Assembly: GCA_023416995.1 (NCBI GenBank)
Contig: JAEZGI010000081.1
Coordinates: 71,576 to 135,575 of the forward strand
Source: Bacteroidota bacterium
GTDB taxonomy: Bacteria > Bacteroidota > Bacteroidia > Chitinophagales > Chitinophagaceae
DNA: 64,000 bases
Direction: 5' to 3'
The stretch's first letter is position 1, and each line of letters starts with the position of its first letter. Shown here in pieces: positions 27,564 through 35,524 of the stretch. The notes under the pieces were generated by a model that saw only the letters and a program-made list of their open reading frames with translations, ran no database searches and was not told the origin of the DNA. Position numbers and translations under genes: made by a program.

Positions 27564-27619
27564 AAATGCCATTAATGTGATTACTGCTGCGAACCGGCTT
27601 ACATTTGCTGTTCCTGAAT

Positions 27620-29419
27620 ATGGAGAAAGGCAGTAAAATAAGACAGCTTAAAATTCTTTACCAAACTATCTCGCATCATCTTACCCTGCGGTTAAACAGG
27701 GTGCAATACATTGTGGTAGTGGCTACCGTGGTGGGCCTGGTGTCCGGTCTTGCAGCGGTTTTGCTGAAAACGCTGGTACACTATTTACAAACCTCGATTG
27801 AAAGCATCCCCATATCGCGGTTTAGTTATCTTCTTTTTCCGGCAATCGGTTTACTTGGTACGGTGTTCATCATCCGTTGGTTTTTTAAAAAGCGGATGGA
27901 AAAAGGTATTGCGATGGTATTAAAGGCCATTGCACGTAACTCATCTTTTATCCCGTTAAAAAATACTTATCAGCATATTATCACCAGTTCCATAACTGTT
28001 GGTTTGGGTGGCTCTGTTGGTTTGGAAGCACCTATCGTTGCAACAGGTTCAGCGGTGGGTTCAAATCTGGCGCGAATACATGAACTCAATTATCGCGAGC
28101 GAACATTATTGATCGGTTGTGGTGCCGCTGCGGGAATTGCCGCAGTATTTAACGCGCCGATCGCCGGTGTTATTTTCGCCATTGAAGTGCTGATCGTTGA
28201 AACGGTTGTTAGTTACTTCATACCACTAATCATTTCTGCCGTTATTGGTGCGTTATGTTCCAAAATCATCTTGCAGGAGTCTATTCTCTTCAACTTCAAA
28301 TTGCAGCAGACATTTGATTACAGGAACGTTCCGTTTTACATTCTACTTGGTGTGATCGCGGGTTTATGTTCGTTGTATTATGCCCGCACGTTTAAAAATA
28401 TTGAACACCGCCTGGTTGGGTGGAAGATAAATCCTTACACCCGTGCCGTAGCAGGAGGAATGATGTTGCTGGTAATCTATTTTCTTTTTCCACCGCTGTT
28501 TGGTGAAGGTTATAATACCATTAAAGAACTGGCGAATACTGCTACTCCCAGCATCCCGGATAACTCGAGGTTGTTATCTTATTTAAACGAGGATTGGGCA
28601 ATCATTCTTTTTACAGGGGTTATTGTTTTACTTAAACCGCTGGCTGCCGGCATCACCATTGGAAGCGGTGGTAACGGTGGTAATTTTGCACCATCGCTTT
28701 TCGCCGGCTCTTATCTGGGTTTCTTTTTCTCCAAAATCATCAATAAAATCCCCTGGTTCAAATTACCCGAAGGCAATTTTGCACTGGTAGGAATGGCGGG
28801 TGTGTTAAGTGGAGTGATGTATTGTCCGCTGACCGCGATCTTTCTTATTGCGGAAATTACAAACGGGTATGAATTGTTTATCCCTTTGATGCTGGTTTCA
28901 TCTATTTCCTTTTTCATAGTGAAACATTATGAACCCTATTCAATGGAAACAAAAAAACTGGCCATGGAGAAGCAGATCTTTACGCAGCAAAAAGAGAAAA
29001 ACATTCTTACGGCAATCAGTTTTTCAGAGATGTTGCAGGACAACTATGCTACTATCAATGAAAATAAAAAACTGCGTGACCTGGTGGAGATCATCAAACT
29101 AAGCAATAAAGATATATTCGCGGTCACTGATGAAGATGGCCGGTTCACAGGCATCATTGAGCTACATGATATCAAACAGCAATTATTTGATCCTTCAGGT
29201 TTTGAAAAGGTTGAGATCCGGTCACTGATGAAAAGACCACCTGCTGTGTTGCAGGAACACCAGGATATGCATGCGGCAATGGAAAAGTTTGATTTGACCC
29301 GCAGTTGGTACCTGCCGGTGTTGAACCGTGAAAAACAGTTTGTGGGTTTTATTTCACAAACAAAGGTCTTTAACAAGTACCGGGAGATACTTGCATCCCA
29401 GGGCGACCTTTATGAATAG
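27620..29419 (+). CDS. ClC-family chloride channel/transporter with CBS domains
   Basis: A 599-residue inner-membrane protein. The ClC core of about ten or more membrane segments covers residues 25-440. Selectivity motifs are GGSVGLEAPIV (about 130-140, carrying the gating Glu; the usual GxEGP is GLEAP here) and GSGGNGGNFAPSLF. A C-terminal pair of CBS domains (about 460-595: FAVTDEDGRFTGIIELHDI, YLPVLNREKQFVGFIS) probably senses adenine nucleotides. Whether it is a channel or a Cl-/H+ antiporter cannot be settled by eye. The start is ATG 27620; a TTG at 27605 is in frame upstream. It ends three bases from the convergent gene at 29423. Confidence 0.94.
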   Translation: MEKGSKIRQLKILYQTISHHLTLRLNRVQYIVVVATVVGLVSGLAAVLLKTLVHYLQTSIESIPISRFSYLLFPAIGLLGTVFIIRWFFKKRMEKGIAMVLKAIARNSSFIPLKNTYQHIITSSITVGLGGSVGLEAPIVATGSAVGSNLARIHELNYRERTLLIGCGAAAGIAAVFNAPIAGVIFAIEVLIVETVVSYFIPLIISAVIGALCSKIILQESILFNFKLQQTFDYRNVPFYILLGVIAGLCSLYYARTFKNIEHRLVGWKINPYTRAVAGGMMLLVIYFLFPPLFGEGYNTIKELANTATPSIPDNSRLLSYLNEDWAIILFTGVIVLLKPLAAGITIGSGGNGGNFAPSLFAGSYLGFFFSKIINKIPWFKLPEGNFALVGMAGVLSGVMYCPLTAIFLIAEITNGYELFIPLMLVSSISFFIVKHYEPYSMETKKLAMEKQIFTQQKEKNILTAISFSEMLQDNYATINENKKLRDLVEIIKLSNKDIFAVTDEDGRFTGIIELHDIKQQLFDPSGFEKVEIRSLMKRPPAVLQEHQDMHAAMEKFDLTRSWYLPVLNREKQFVGFISQTKVFNKYREILASQGDLYE

Positions 29420-29422
29420 ATA

Positions 29423-29932
29423 TCAAGCAGCAGCAGAATCATTTAACGAATAGGCGGTCCGCATACCTGGTTTGAAATCGAATAACCAGCTAAACATTTT
29501 ACTGATCATACTGCTCCAGCCTGCAGCGGTGCTTCGTTGCTGGCGTTCAAAATAATCTGCTTTTTGTATCCGCAACTTAACGAGGATGTGGCGATAGTTT
29601 ATCGCTTCTTCCCGCACAGAGTCACTAAGTTCAACCAAATGACTGATCTCTTCAGGATCGCTCACAATGTATGCCTTACCAGTAATGTGAAGAAAATAAG
29701 GCGTACCCTTTTTAAAGAAATTCAACTTAGCAGGAAATTCTTTATCAAACTCCTGCAGCAGTTGCTGTGGGCGGCTGATAAAAAACCAAATCTGACCGGC
29801 ATCATCAACCGTCATTGCATTGATAATTGTTGTTGGCAGTTTTAACACGGCATCAGATTCATTGCTGAACAAAGCGGTGCGGATTTCTGAAATTTTCGTT
29901 TGCAGAAAATTCAATTGAGAAGTGTTCATCAT
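29423..29932 (-). CDS. Pyridoxamine 5'-phosphate oxidase-like (general stress protein 26 type)
   Basis: A 169-residue protein with the split-barrel flavin-binding fold of PNPOx-like proteins: TIINAMTVDDAGQIWFFISR at the first strands, FFKKGTPYFLHITGKAYIV, and then a helix with the family-typical SHLVELSDSVREEA in place of the usual W-x-P region. The C-terminus is a longer tail ending in Ser/Ala. The frame is open upstream to 29986, but a double ATG at 29932/29929 fits the fold start. It opens a block of stress-type genes (to 33670). A flavin or F420 cofactor is plausible but not shown. Confidence 0.8.
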   Translation of the reverse strand: MMNTSQLNFLQTKISEIRTALFSNESDAVLKLPTTIINAMTVDDAGQIWFFISRPQQLLQEFDKEFPAKLNFFKKGTPYFLHITGKAYIVSDPEEISHLVELSDSVREEAINYRHILVKLRIQKADYFERQQRSTAAGWSSMISKMFSWLFDFKPGMRTAYSLNDSAAA

Positions 29933-30053
29933 ACCAGTTGTGTTTCTATGATAATTCCAAATTAGATGCCACCATGGCGCACGCATTTACACCGGGCGGC
30001 GTGGAATTAACTACCCAAATACAGGTTAAATGCTGTGGATGAATGCATGAAGT

Positions 30054-30266
30054 CTACTTCGATTCATCGCCCTCTTCCGCACCTTCCCCATGCGCCTGTG
30101 GTGTGAAGCCTCCCTGGGGTTCACCGGGGTTTTTTTCGTTGTATCCTTTTTTTAGCCCCGGGTCGGTGCGCGGCAGATCACGTTGATCTTTTTTAGATGT
30201 ACCGGGTTCGACAGGTTTTGGATCCGGATTCTTTTCTTTTTCGTCCATATAGGAATGTTTGTCCAT
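30054..30266 (-). CDS. Small hydrophilic disordered protein
   Basis: 70 residues, nearly all charged or Pro/Gly (KNPDPKPVEPGTSKKDQRDL, GFTPQAHGEGAEEGDESK), with no hydrophobic core; predicted disordered. I do not recognise a family. Similar very hydrophilic short proteins recur in this stretch (32288-32554), next to stress-type genes, which makes a real, stress-induced gene more likely than chance. Confidence 0.55.
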   Translation of the reverse strand: MDKHSYMDEKEKNPDPKPVEPGTSKKDQRDLPRTDPGLKKGYNEKNPGEPQGGFTPQAHGEGAEEGDESK

Positions 30267-30349
30267 AACTATTGTTTTTCATGTTGGTCAAAAACCTGTG
30301 CCAGATTCAGTGGCATTGGATTTTAAAGTATTGACATACGAAAACAATT

Positions 30350-31432
30350 ATGGAAGAACCCATTATACAACTAACGCATAAGGAATACCTCAAGGTAGAC
30401 CGTAACTATGAAAAGGCGGCCGAGGTTGCAAAGCTGGTTTATGTTAAAGATGATACGCCAGGAATCAACCGCGTAAAAAAAGGTGATAAGTTCCTTTATC
30501 TTTTTAAGGACAAACCACTCAAAGATGAGGTACAACTTGAGCGAATTAGAAAACTTGTAATACCCCCGGCCTGGGAAAGTGTTTGGATCTGCCCACTTGA
30601 CAATGGTCACATCCAGGCCACCGGTTTGGATTTGCGTAAACGAAAACAATACCGTTATCACACCCTTTGGAACGTGTTGCGTAATGAAACCAAGTTTCAC
30701 CGGTTGATTGAATTTGGTAAAAGGTTACCTGATCTACGCCTGAAGATTGAAAGCGATTTTGCCAGGAAGGAGATGTCGTTCGACAAGGTACTCGCAACCC
30801 TGCTGAGTGTGATGGAACGGACGTATATCAGGATCGGTAACAATGGTTACGAAAAGCTCTATGGCTCTTATGGGCTCACCACGTTGAAAGATAAACATGT
30901 ATCCATTTCAGGCGACAACCTGCAGTTTACCTTCAAGGGTAAAAAAGGTGTAGAACATAAGATATCTGTACGCAACAAAAAACTCGCGAAGGCTGTAAAG
31001 GATTGCAGGGATATACCCGGAAAAGAATTGTTTCAATATTATGATGACGAGGGGAAAAGACGAACCATTGATTCCGGTGCAGTAAACAATTATATTCAGG
31101 AAGCAACGGGATACGATTTTACCACGAAAGACTTTCGGACCTGGGCCGGTTCGGTTCACGCTTTACAGGCCTTCAGAAGTGTTGGTGATGCGGCTACCCA
31201 GACTGACAAAAAGAAAAATGTAGTGGCTGTATTAGATGAGGTAAGCAAAAAGCTCGGTAATACGCGCACGGTTTGTAAAAAGTATTATGTGCACCCGGGT
31301 TTAGTTAAGTTATACGAGGAAGATAAACTTGCCAGATATTTAAAGGAGCTCGACCGGATAGAAGAACCGGATAATAAGTCGGGTCTTACAACTGCTGAAC
31401 AGGTGCTGATGCGTATTCTGAAAAACCAATGA
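30350..31432 (+). CDS. DNA topoisomerase IB
   Basis: A 360-residue bacterial (poxvirus-like) type IB topoisomerase that relaxes supercoils through a 3'-phosphotyrosyl intermediate. The N-terminal domain shows IPPAWESVWICPLDNGHIQA and RKRKQYRYH; the catalytic domain has TYIRIGNNGYEKLYGSYGLT, TFKGKKGVEHKI and FRTWAGSVHALQA. The nucleophile is probably Tyr313 in CKKYYVHPGLV. Length is normal. It lies divergent from a small hydrophilic gene. Confidence 0.95.
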   Translation: MEEPIIQLTHKEYLKVDRNYEKAAEVAKLVYVKDDTPGINRVKKGDKFLYLFKDKPLKDEVQLERIRKLVIPPAWESVWICPLDNGHIQATGLDLRKRKQYRYHTLWNVLRNETKFHRLIEFGKRLPDLRLKIESDFARKEMSFDKVLATLLSVMERTYIRIGNNGYEKLYGSYGLTTLKDKHVSISGDNLQFTFKGKKGVEHKISVRNKKLAKAVKDCRDIPGKELFQYYDDEGKRRTIDSGAVNNYIQEATGYDFTTKDFRTWAGSVHALQAFRSVGDAATQTDKKKNVVAVLDEVSKKLGNTRTVCKKYYVHPGLVKLYEEDKLARYLKELDRIEEPDNKSGLTTAEQVLMRILKNQ

Positions 31433-31733
31433 GGTCATAAAATAAAAAAAGGTCACCAAGAATGATAACCTCGCATGCGTATATAGAGAAATAGTTAATT
31501 TAAAAGTCCGAAGTATTTACTACCACTTATGTGCCAACCGTTTTTAAACTATTAGCACAGCTATGGAAAGTGTTTAATAATTGTTTGAGAAATTTTCTCC
31601 ACAGCTCTTTACCACAATTTTGAGTTATACTCTGGAGCACCATTAATTTATATACGTGTAACAGGCAAAACCACAGGCATGGTTTTAGAGAACATACAGT
31701 ATCACGATTTTTAAAAATTAAAAATTATTTGTC
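31433..31733 (+). other. Intergenic region before the DUF2383 gene
   Basis: 301 AT-rich bases with no open frame worth calling. The long leader suggests that regulation of the downstream stress-type gene lies here, but I saw no clear promoter pair or operator. Confidence 0.4.
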
Positions 31734-32201
31734 ATGGAAAGAAATAGCGAATTGATTGAAGTACTTAATGATTTGATACAAATTAATAATGACAGGGTTA
31801 GAGGATATGAAAAAGCGACAAATGAATTGTCTGCTGCAGATGTTGACTTGAAAGCCATCTTTGCTCAAATGTCCGCTGAGAGCCGTAAATATGCCACTGA
31901 GTTGAGTGCTGAAGTTGGTCGTTTGGGTGGGGAGCCATCAACCTCTACTACTGCATCGGGCAAGATCTATCGCGCCTGGATGGATGTAAAGGCAGTGTTT
32001 ACCGGTAAAGACCGTCATGCAGTTCTGGAAAATTGCGAGTTTGGTGAAGATGCTGCTCAGAAAGCATATGATGAAGCGTTGAAGTCTGATGCCACGATGG
32101 ATACAAACATTCGCCAGATGATCACAAATCAAAAATCAGCATTAAGAACTTCACATGATACCATCAAGAAGTACAGGGATATGCATGAAATTGCGAAATA
32201 A
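31734..32201 (+). CDS. DUF2383 (PA2169-type) four-helix-bundle protein
   Basis: 155 residues, all predicted helix, matching the ferritin-like DUF2383 family: ELIEVLNDLIQINNDRVRGY, IFAQMSAESRKYATELSAEV, GKIYRAWMDVKAVFTGKDRH, LENCEFGEDAAQKAYDEAL. The function is unknown; relatives are often induced in stationary phase or stress. It is a single-gene unit between a long 5' region and a hairpin terminator. Confidence 0.93.
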   Translation: MERNSELIEVLNDLIQINNDRVRGYEKATNELSAADVDLKAIFAQMSAESRKYATELSAEVGRLGGEPSTSTTASGKIYRAWMDVKAVFTGKDRHAVLENCEFGEDAAQKAYDEALKSDATMDTNIRQMITNQKSALRTSHDTIKKYRDMHEIAK

Positions 32202-32203
32202 CA

Positions 32204-32257
32204 ACTTCACTGTTGTGAAGTAAAAATAGAAACCGGCTCATGTGGCCGGTTTTTATT
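32204..32257 (+). terminator. Double hairpin terminator after DUF2383 gene
   Basis: A first hairpin ACTTCAC-TGTT-GTGAAGT (32204-32221) is followed by a stronger one, AAACCGGC / GCCGGTTT (about 32230-32252), which runs into TTTATTTTT. Confidence 0.8.
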
Positions 32258-32287
32258 TTTATATCATCCCTGGATAGTTGATTATTC

Positions 32288-32554
32288 TTATGGATTTAAA
32301 CCCGCTTCCCGTTTGGCTTCATCATCCGCTACCGGAAGATTTTCTTCTTCAAACTCTTTTTGAGATTTATCGGTAGATGGGTTATCGACAGGTGGTTCGG
32401 GATCCGGCTCTGCGTTAGCAATCACATCCTGCTCCTGTTCGTTTACGATCGGTTGTGAATGCACCTGTTGGTCGTACCCATCGTTTTTCTTTTTCTGATT
32501 GGGATCCGTGGTGGATTTAGTTGAAGGATCCGGTGCTTTGACAATTGTGTTCAT
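32288..32554 (-). CDS. Small hydrophilic disordered protein
   Basis: 88 residues dominated by Asp, Glu, Asn, Pro, Gln and Lys (DPSTKSTTDPNQKKKNDGYD; EPDPEPPVDNPSTDKSQKEF), with no hydrophobic core or known motif; predicted disordered. It starts 11 bases after the stop of the lipoprotein gene at 32802-32566 and is probably in the same transcript. It resembles the 70-residue protein at 30266-30054 in composition but not clearly in sequence. Confidence 0.6.
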   Translation of the reverse strand: MNTIVKAPDPSTKSTTDPNQKKKNDGYDQQVHSQPIVNEQEQDVIANAEPDPEPPVDNPSTDKSQKEFEEENLPVADDEAKREAGLNP

Positions 32555-32565
32555 AGCAGTTAATT

Positions 32566-32802
32566 TTAGTTTGCAGGTTTCATTGGTACCGTATCGCCTC
32601 TCATAGCAGAGTCGCCTGCGTTATTGCTATCCTTCATATGAATACGATTATTTGGGTAATCGTTGTTGTAATTGTTCATCAGGGAGGTATCCTGTGTTGC
32701 GGCCTCATCGCCGGTTGCTTCGTTTGAATTGTTGCCACAACTGCTGATGGTGATGATGAGGGCAAAAGTGACTGCCGATATTACACTGCTGATTTTTTTC
32801 AT
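32566..32802 (-). CDS. Small lipoprotein
   Basis: 78 residues with a lipoprotein signal peptide (MKKISSVISAVTFALIITIS) ending in an ISSCGN lipobox, then an Asn/Asp/Ser-rich tail without predicted fold. It is a typical small Bacteroidota lipoprotein of unknown role, first gene of a two-gene unit with the hydrophilic protein at 32554-32288. Confidence 0.75.
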   Translation of the reverse strand: MKKISSVISAVTFALIITISSCGNNSNEATGDEAATQDTSLMNNYNNDYPNNRIHMKDSNNAGDSAMRGDTVPMKPAN

Positions 32803-33016
32803 AATAACTGTTTTTAAGTAGTGTTAAAAAACTGTTCCACCGGCATGTTTTCAATTTCAATTGATGGCAGTATGCAGAAGCGGCGTTTTAAAGCATGTAG
32901 AAACCCGGTGCGGCGGATCTTCGGTCGGGTTACCCGGCCGGCTGATGGCACATGCTTTTATCCTTCTGCGACGGCGCGTTTAAACGAAAGAGCTTACATG
33001 TCTTAATTGATTTAAT

Positions 33017-33670
33017 ATGTATCTGAACATACCTGTGCAAGAGATAGTTTTACGGCTGGTATTGTCGGCCGTGATTGGCGGGGTGATCGGGGCCGAGCGC
33101 GAATACAGGAACAAGTCTGCCGGGTTCCGTACCTTGATTCTCATCAGCATGGGATCGTGTTTGTTTACGCTTGTGTCGATGCTCATCGAAGACGAATCGA
33201 AGGACCGGATCGCGTCGAACGTGGTGACCGGGATTGGTTTTGTGGGAGCGGGGGTTATTTTCAAAAGTGAAACCGGGGTAAAGGGGCTGACTACGGCGGC
33301 GACTGTCTGGGTCACAGCGGCGATCGGGATGGCGGTGGCCGGCGGGTTTTACTGGGCAGCCGGTGTCGCCACTTTTGTGGTGCTGGTGGTTTTATTTGGG
33401 CTGAGTTATGTGGGTGTGATGCTCGAGCGTCGGAATCTTCATTACCTCTATAAGATTTCATTTGACGCAGAGGATTGCCCGGTAGAGGAATACGAACGGT
33501 TTTTTGAAGAAAACAGGCTCAGGAGCATGCGTCCGAAACTCTCGAAATCCGGCAGTCTCGTGCTTTTTCAATATAATATAAATGGTTCGTCACGGGCTCA
33601 TGAGGCGCTGCTGAAAAAACTTTTGACGGACCGGCGGGTGAAGAATTTTGAATCGATCGACCCGAATTAG
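33017..33670 (+). CDS. MgtC/SapB family membrane protein
   Basis: 217 residues. The N-terminal half is the four-helix MgtC membrane domain with GGVIGAEREYRNKSAGFRTL, LISMGSCLFTLVS, VTGIGFVGAGVIFKSETGVKG and LTTAATVWVTAAIGMAVAGG. The C-terminal soluble domain (about 140-217) resembles an ACT-like fold. MgtC proteins are tied to growth at low Mg2+ and modulation of the F-ATPase in pathogens; here only the family is certain. By eye the gene is richer in G+C and in gtg/ggg/ccg codons than its neighbours. Confidence 0.92.
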   Translation: MYLNIPVQEIVLRLVLSAVIGGVIGAEREYRNKSAGFRTLILISMGSCLFTLVSMLIEDESKDRIASNVVTGIGFVGAGVIFKSETGVKGLTTAATVWVTAAIGMAVAGGFYWAAGVATFVVLVVLFGLSYVGVMLERRNLHYLYKISFDAEDCPVEEYERFFEENRLRSMRPKLSKSGSLVLFQYNINGSSRAHEALLKKLLTDRRVKNFESIDPN

Positions 33671-33722
33671 GTTTTCCTTCAAATAAGTTTGAAATTGATT
33701 TCCGGTTTAGCGGCTATTTCTA

Positions 33723-33730
33723 TATTTTTG
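33723..33730 (+). promoter_or_regulatory. -7 promoter box of tRNA-Met
   Basis: TATTTTTG, a full match to TAnnTTTG, 27 bases before the first base of the tRNA. No well-spaced TTTG -33 box was found. Confidence 0.45.
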
Positions 33731-33756
33731 CAGCCCTTAAGCAAACCAGCTTATTC

Positions 33757-33830
33757 GGCGAGGTAGCTCAGCTGGTTAGAGCATCGGATTCATAACCCGA
33801 AGGTCGGCAGTTCAAGTCTGCTCCTCGCTA
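33757..33830 (+). tRNA. tRNA-Met (anticodon CAT)
   Basis: A full cloverleaf can be folded: acceptor GGCGAGG with CCTCGCT (first pair G-U), D arm GCTC/GAGC with the AGCTGGTTA loop, anticodon stem TCGGA/CCCGA with loop TTCATAA (anticodon CAT at 33791-33793; the last stem pair is A-C), variable AGGTC, T arm GGCAG/CTGCT with loop TTCAAGT, discriminator A. The 3' CCA is not encoded. The G-U first pair rather than an initiator C-A mismatch favours elongator Met, but an Ile-CAT tRNA cannot be excluded by eye. Confidence 0.93.
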
Positions 33831-33834
33831 CTCC

Positions 33835-33870
33835 GCTGAAACGTAGATCTGAATCTGCGTTTCAGCTTAT
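33835..33870 (+). terminator. Terminator after tRNA-Met
   Basis: A 14-base-pair stem GCTGAAACGTAGAT / ATCTGCGTTTCAGC (one G-U pair) with loop CTGA, followed by a weak T-rich tract. It starts five bases after the tRNA. Confidence 0.8.
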
Positions 33871-34251
33871 TTCTCACTCTTTCTTTGCGACTAATTTTTA
33901 TCAAACGTTAACACTTGAAATTAGCCATGATACAACTTCCCTTCGATTGATGCTGCAACGAATCGGTAGTTTATCTTAAAAAATGTACACCCCAACAAAA
34001 GCTTCACTGATTTTGCAGCGACCGATTAGATAACAGAATTGGAAATATTTTTTGTTGGTCCCAGCAAATTATTAACTAATTATGTTATATTTAGGACAGG
34101 CTATCCTTCTCTATAAAACAACTATTGTAGAATCACATTTCAACTGACAAATTAAGGTAACGATTAGGATCATTTGAGACAGGTGCTGTTGCACTTCAGG
34201 CTATCATTTTCTCAAGGGAATCTCTATTAATCATACCAAAATTTGTATGTT
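33871..34251 (+). other. Intergenic region upstream of the repeat-protein/radical SAM cluster
   Basis: About 380 AT-rich bases. Only open frames of about 21 codons or fewer are seen (for example 34082-34147), none convincing. The promoter of the cluster should be here. TATATTTA near 34086 resembles a -7 box, but the spacing to the gene is long and I do not call it. Confidence 0.4.
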
Positions 34252-34578
34252 ATGCCCACGCCACTCACTCCCATCACGTTCGTGACACCGTTCACAACAA
34301 TCACTCCCATAACTGTTGTAACACCTATTACTAACCTGACACCAGTTACAGCAATTACACCATTTACGTTTATTACGCCGTTAACCCTGGTTACGCCAAT
34401 AACGACACTTACCCCGATTACCCCAATCACGGTAGTTACGCCGTTTACTTTTATCTCGCCCTTCCCGACGCCAATTACAATGATTACGCCGATCACATTA
34501 ATACCTATCAGCCCAATCATCCCTATAGATCCAATACGGCCGATTGATCCGATTGATCCAATTAATCCAATCAGAGAA
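34252..34578 (+). repeat. Degenerate 9/18-base tandem repeat array
   Basis: The DNA is a degenerate repeat with a 9-base unit (three codons) and an 18-base super-unit, roughly ACN-CCN-ATH-ACN-NNN-RTN. Most variation is at third codon positions. Toward the end it changes to a more exact GATCCGATT/GATCCAATT array (about 34525-34570). Confidence 0.8.
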
Positions 34579-34581
34579 TAA
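34252..34581 (+). CDS. Thr-Pro-Ile triplet-repeat protein, candidate modified-peptide substrate
   Basis: 109 residues made almost entirely of triplets T-P-[IVLF] and T-x-[IVLF] (for example TPITVVTPITNLTPV). I count 28 Thr and 25 Pro. Every third residue is hydrophobic. The last 20 residues change to D-P-I/R-P-I/N-P-I units and hold all the charges. There is no signal peptide and no ordinary leader: the repeat starts at residue 3, and a stop at 34228-34230 blocks extension apart from a TTG at 34243. The next gene on the same strand, a glycosyltransferase, starts about 28 bases after its stop, and two radical SAM genes follow. Thr/Ser-rich repeats are typical O-glycosylation targets. The opposite strand is also open, so the coding strand is inferred from context. 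Confidence 0.6.
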   Translation: MPTPLTPITFVTPFTTITPITVVTPITNLTPVTAITPFTFITPLTLVTPITTLTPITPITVVTPFTFISPFPTPITMITPITLIPISPIIPIDPIRPIDPIDPINPIRE

Positions 34582-34609
34582 TAAACTCAAGAAACAAAAT
34601 CAACCAGCA

Positions 34610-35524
34610 GTGGAACGAACAATATTTTTGGGGTTCAACGCCCTGGGTGATACTTTATGCAGTACTCCAACAATCAGGGCATACCGTAAAGCTCATCCCA
34701 GGGCCCATATTACCTATATTACCCAACATGCAACCTATACAAGAGTGCTCGATAACAATCCGGACATAGATATCATCCTGTATAGCGAACTGATGGCAAT
34801 GCACGGCTTAAGTAAATTCAGTATAGACTGGCTGTATACACTGCCGCTTGATTTTTCTGTGCCGAGTATGTTATACACTTTCGACATCACGCAAGTGTGT
34901 ACTACGCAAGAAGTATTTCACTCTCATATCGCGAAAGGATTTTCAAGTTTATTAAAGATTCCTATCAGCAGCGTCAGGCCAATAATCAGGTTGACACCTG
35001 AAGAGGAAAAAGCAGCCCGATCGTTGATCAAGGGCCCATACGCAATCCTTAGCAGGCATAGCAATTCAAATCCCGCACGCAAAGACGGAAACGGAAATGT
35101 AAAAGACTGGCCGGAAGAAAGATGGAAGAAGGTCTGCGAATATATGCGGAGCAGGGGAATCAAAAAGATTATAAGTGTTGGGTCTGAATTCGATCCTCAA
35201 ACGAGGGTGGAACATTGGACAAATTTCTATGGATTGCCTATAAGACTTGTCGCTGCTCTCATGAAACATGCATCTTGTGTCATCACACTCGAGAACGGGC
35301 TTGGCCACCTTGCCCATGCAGTGGATGCACCAATGGTGATGATTTACTCAGACATTGTTCCGTTGGGTTGGGCAAATCCTGCGGAAGCCACCAATTGCGA
35401 AGTACTATATGGTGACCCGCATCAGTTATTACCAGATGATGTAATTGCTGCTGTTGACAACATACTTACCAGGTCATCTCATCTTCAACCTAATTCAGAT
35501 TATCATGCGAATATGCTTCTTTAA
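34610..35524 (+). CDS. Glycosyltransferase family 9 (heptosyltransferase-like)
   Basis: About 304 residues from a GTG at 34610; TTG starts at 34544 and 34553 are in frame but overlap the repeat gene. The N-terminus FLGFNALGDTLCSTPTIRAY is the acceptor-side motif of GT9 enzymes, and the C-terminal domain has LSRHSNSNPARK, KIISVGSEFD, a RLVAALMKHASCVITLENGL stretch and the GHLAHAVDAPMVMIY sequence expected for the nucleotide-sugar site. GT9 enzymes normally add heptose to LPS; in this cluster the acceptor may instead be the Thr-rich repeat protein (inference). The stop overlaps the next gene by 20 bases. Confidence 0.85.
   Translation: MERTIFLGFNALGDTLCSTPTIRAYRKAHPRAHITYITQHATYTRVLDNNPDIDIILYSELMAMHGLSKFSIDWLYTLPLDFSVPSMLYTFDITQVCTTQEVFHSHIAKGFSSLLKIPISSVRPIIRLTPEEEKAARSLIKGPYAILSRHSNSNPARKDGNGNVKDWPEERWKKVCEYMRSRGIKKIISVGSEFDPQTRVEHWTNFYGLPIRLVAALMKHASCVITLENGLGHLAHAVDAPMVMIYSDIVPLGWANPAEATNCEVLYGDPHQLLPDDVIAAVDNILTRSSHLQPNSDYHANMLL

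Noticed and set aside
26598..27620. Intact IS1595 insertion sequence
   Set aside because: The transposase lacks its catalytic core segment and no terminal inverted repeats or target duplications were visible in the flanks.
32821..33006. 61-codon plus-strand frame before mgtC
   Set aside because: No motif, no sensible composition, non-ATG-like start context; it merely fills a short intergenic stretch.
34082..34147. 21-codon frame upstream of the repeat gene as a leader peptide or precursor
   Set aside because: Too short, no leader-like motif, and separated from the repeat gene by more than 100 bases with stops in frame.
34252..34581. Repeat array considered as a CRISPR array
   Set aside because: The unit is 9/18 bases, keeps codon phase and has no constant repeat with unique spacers; no cas genes are near.
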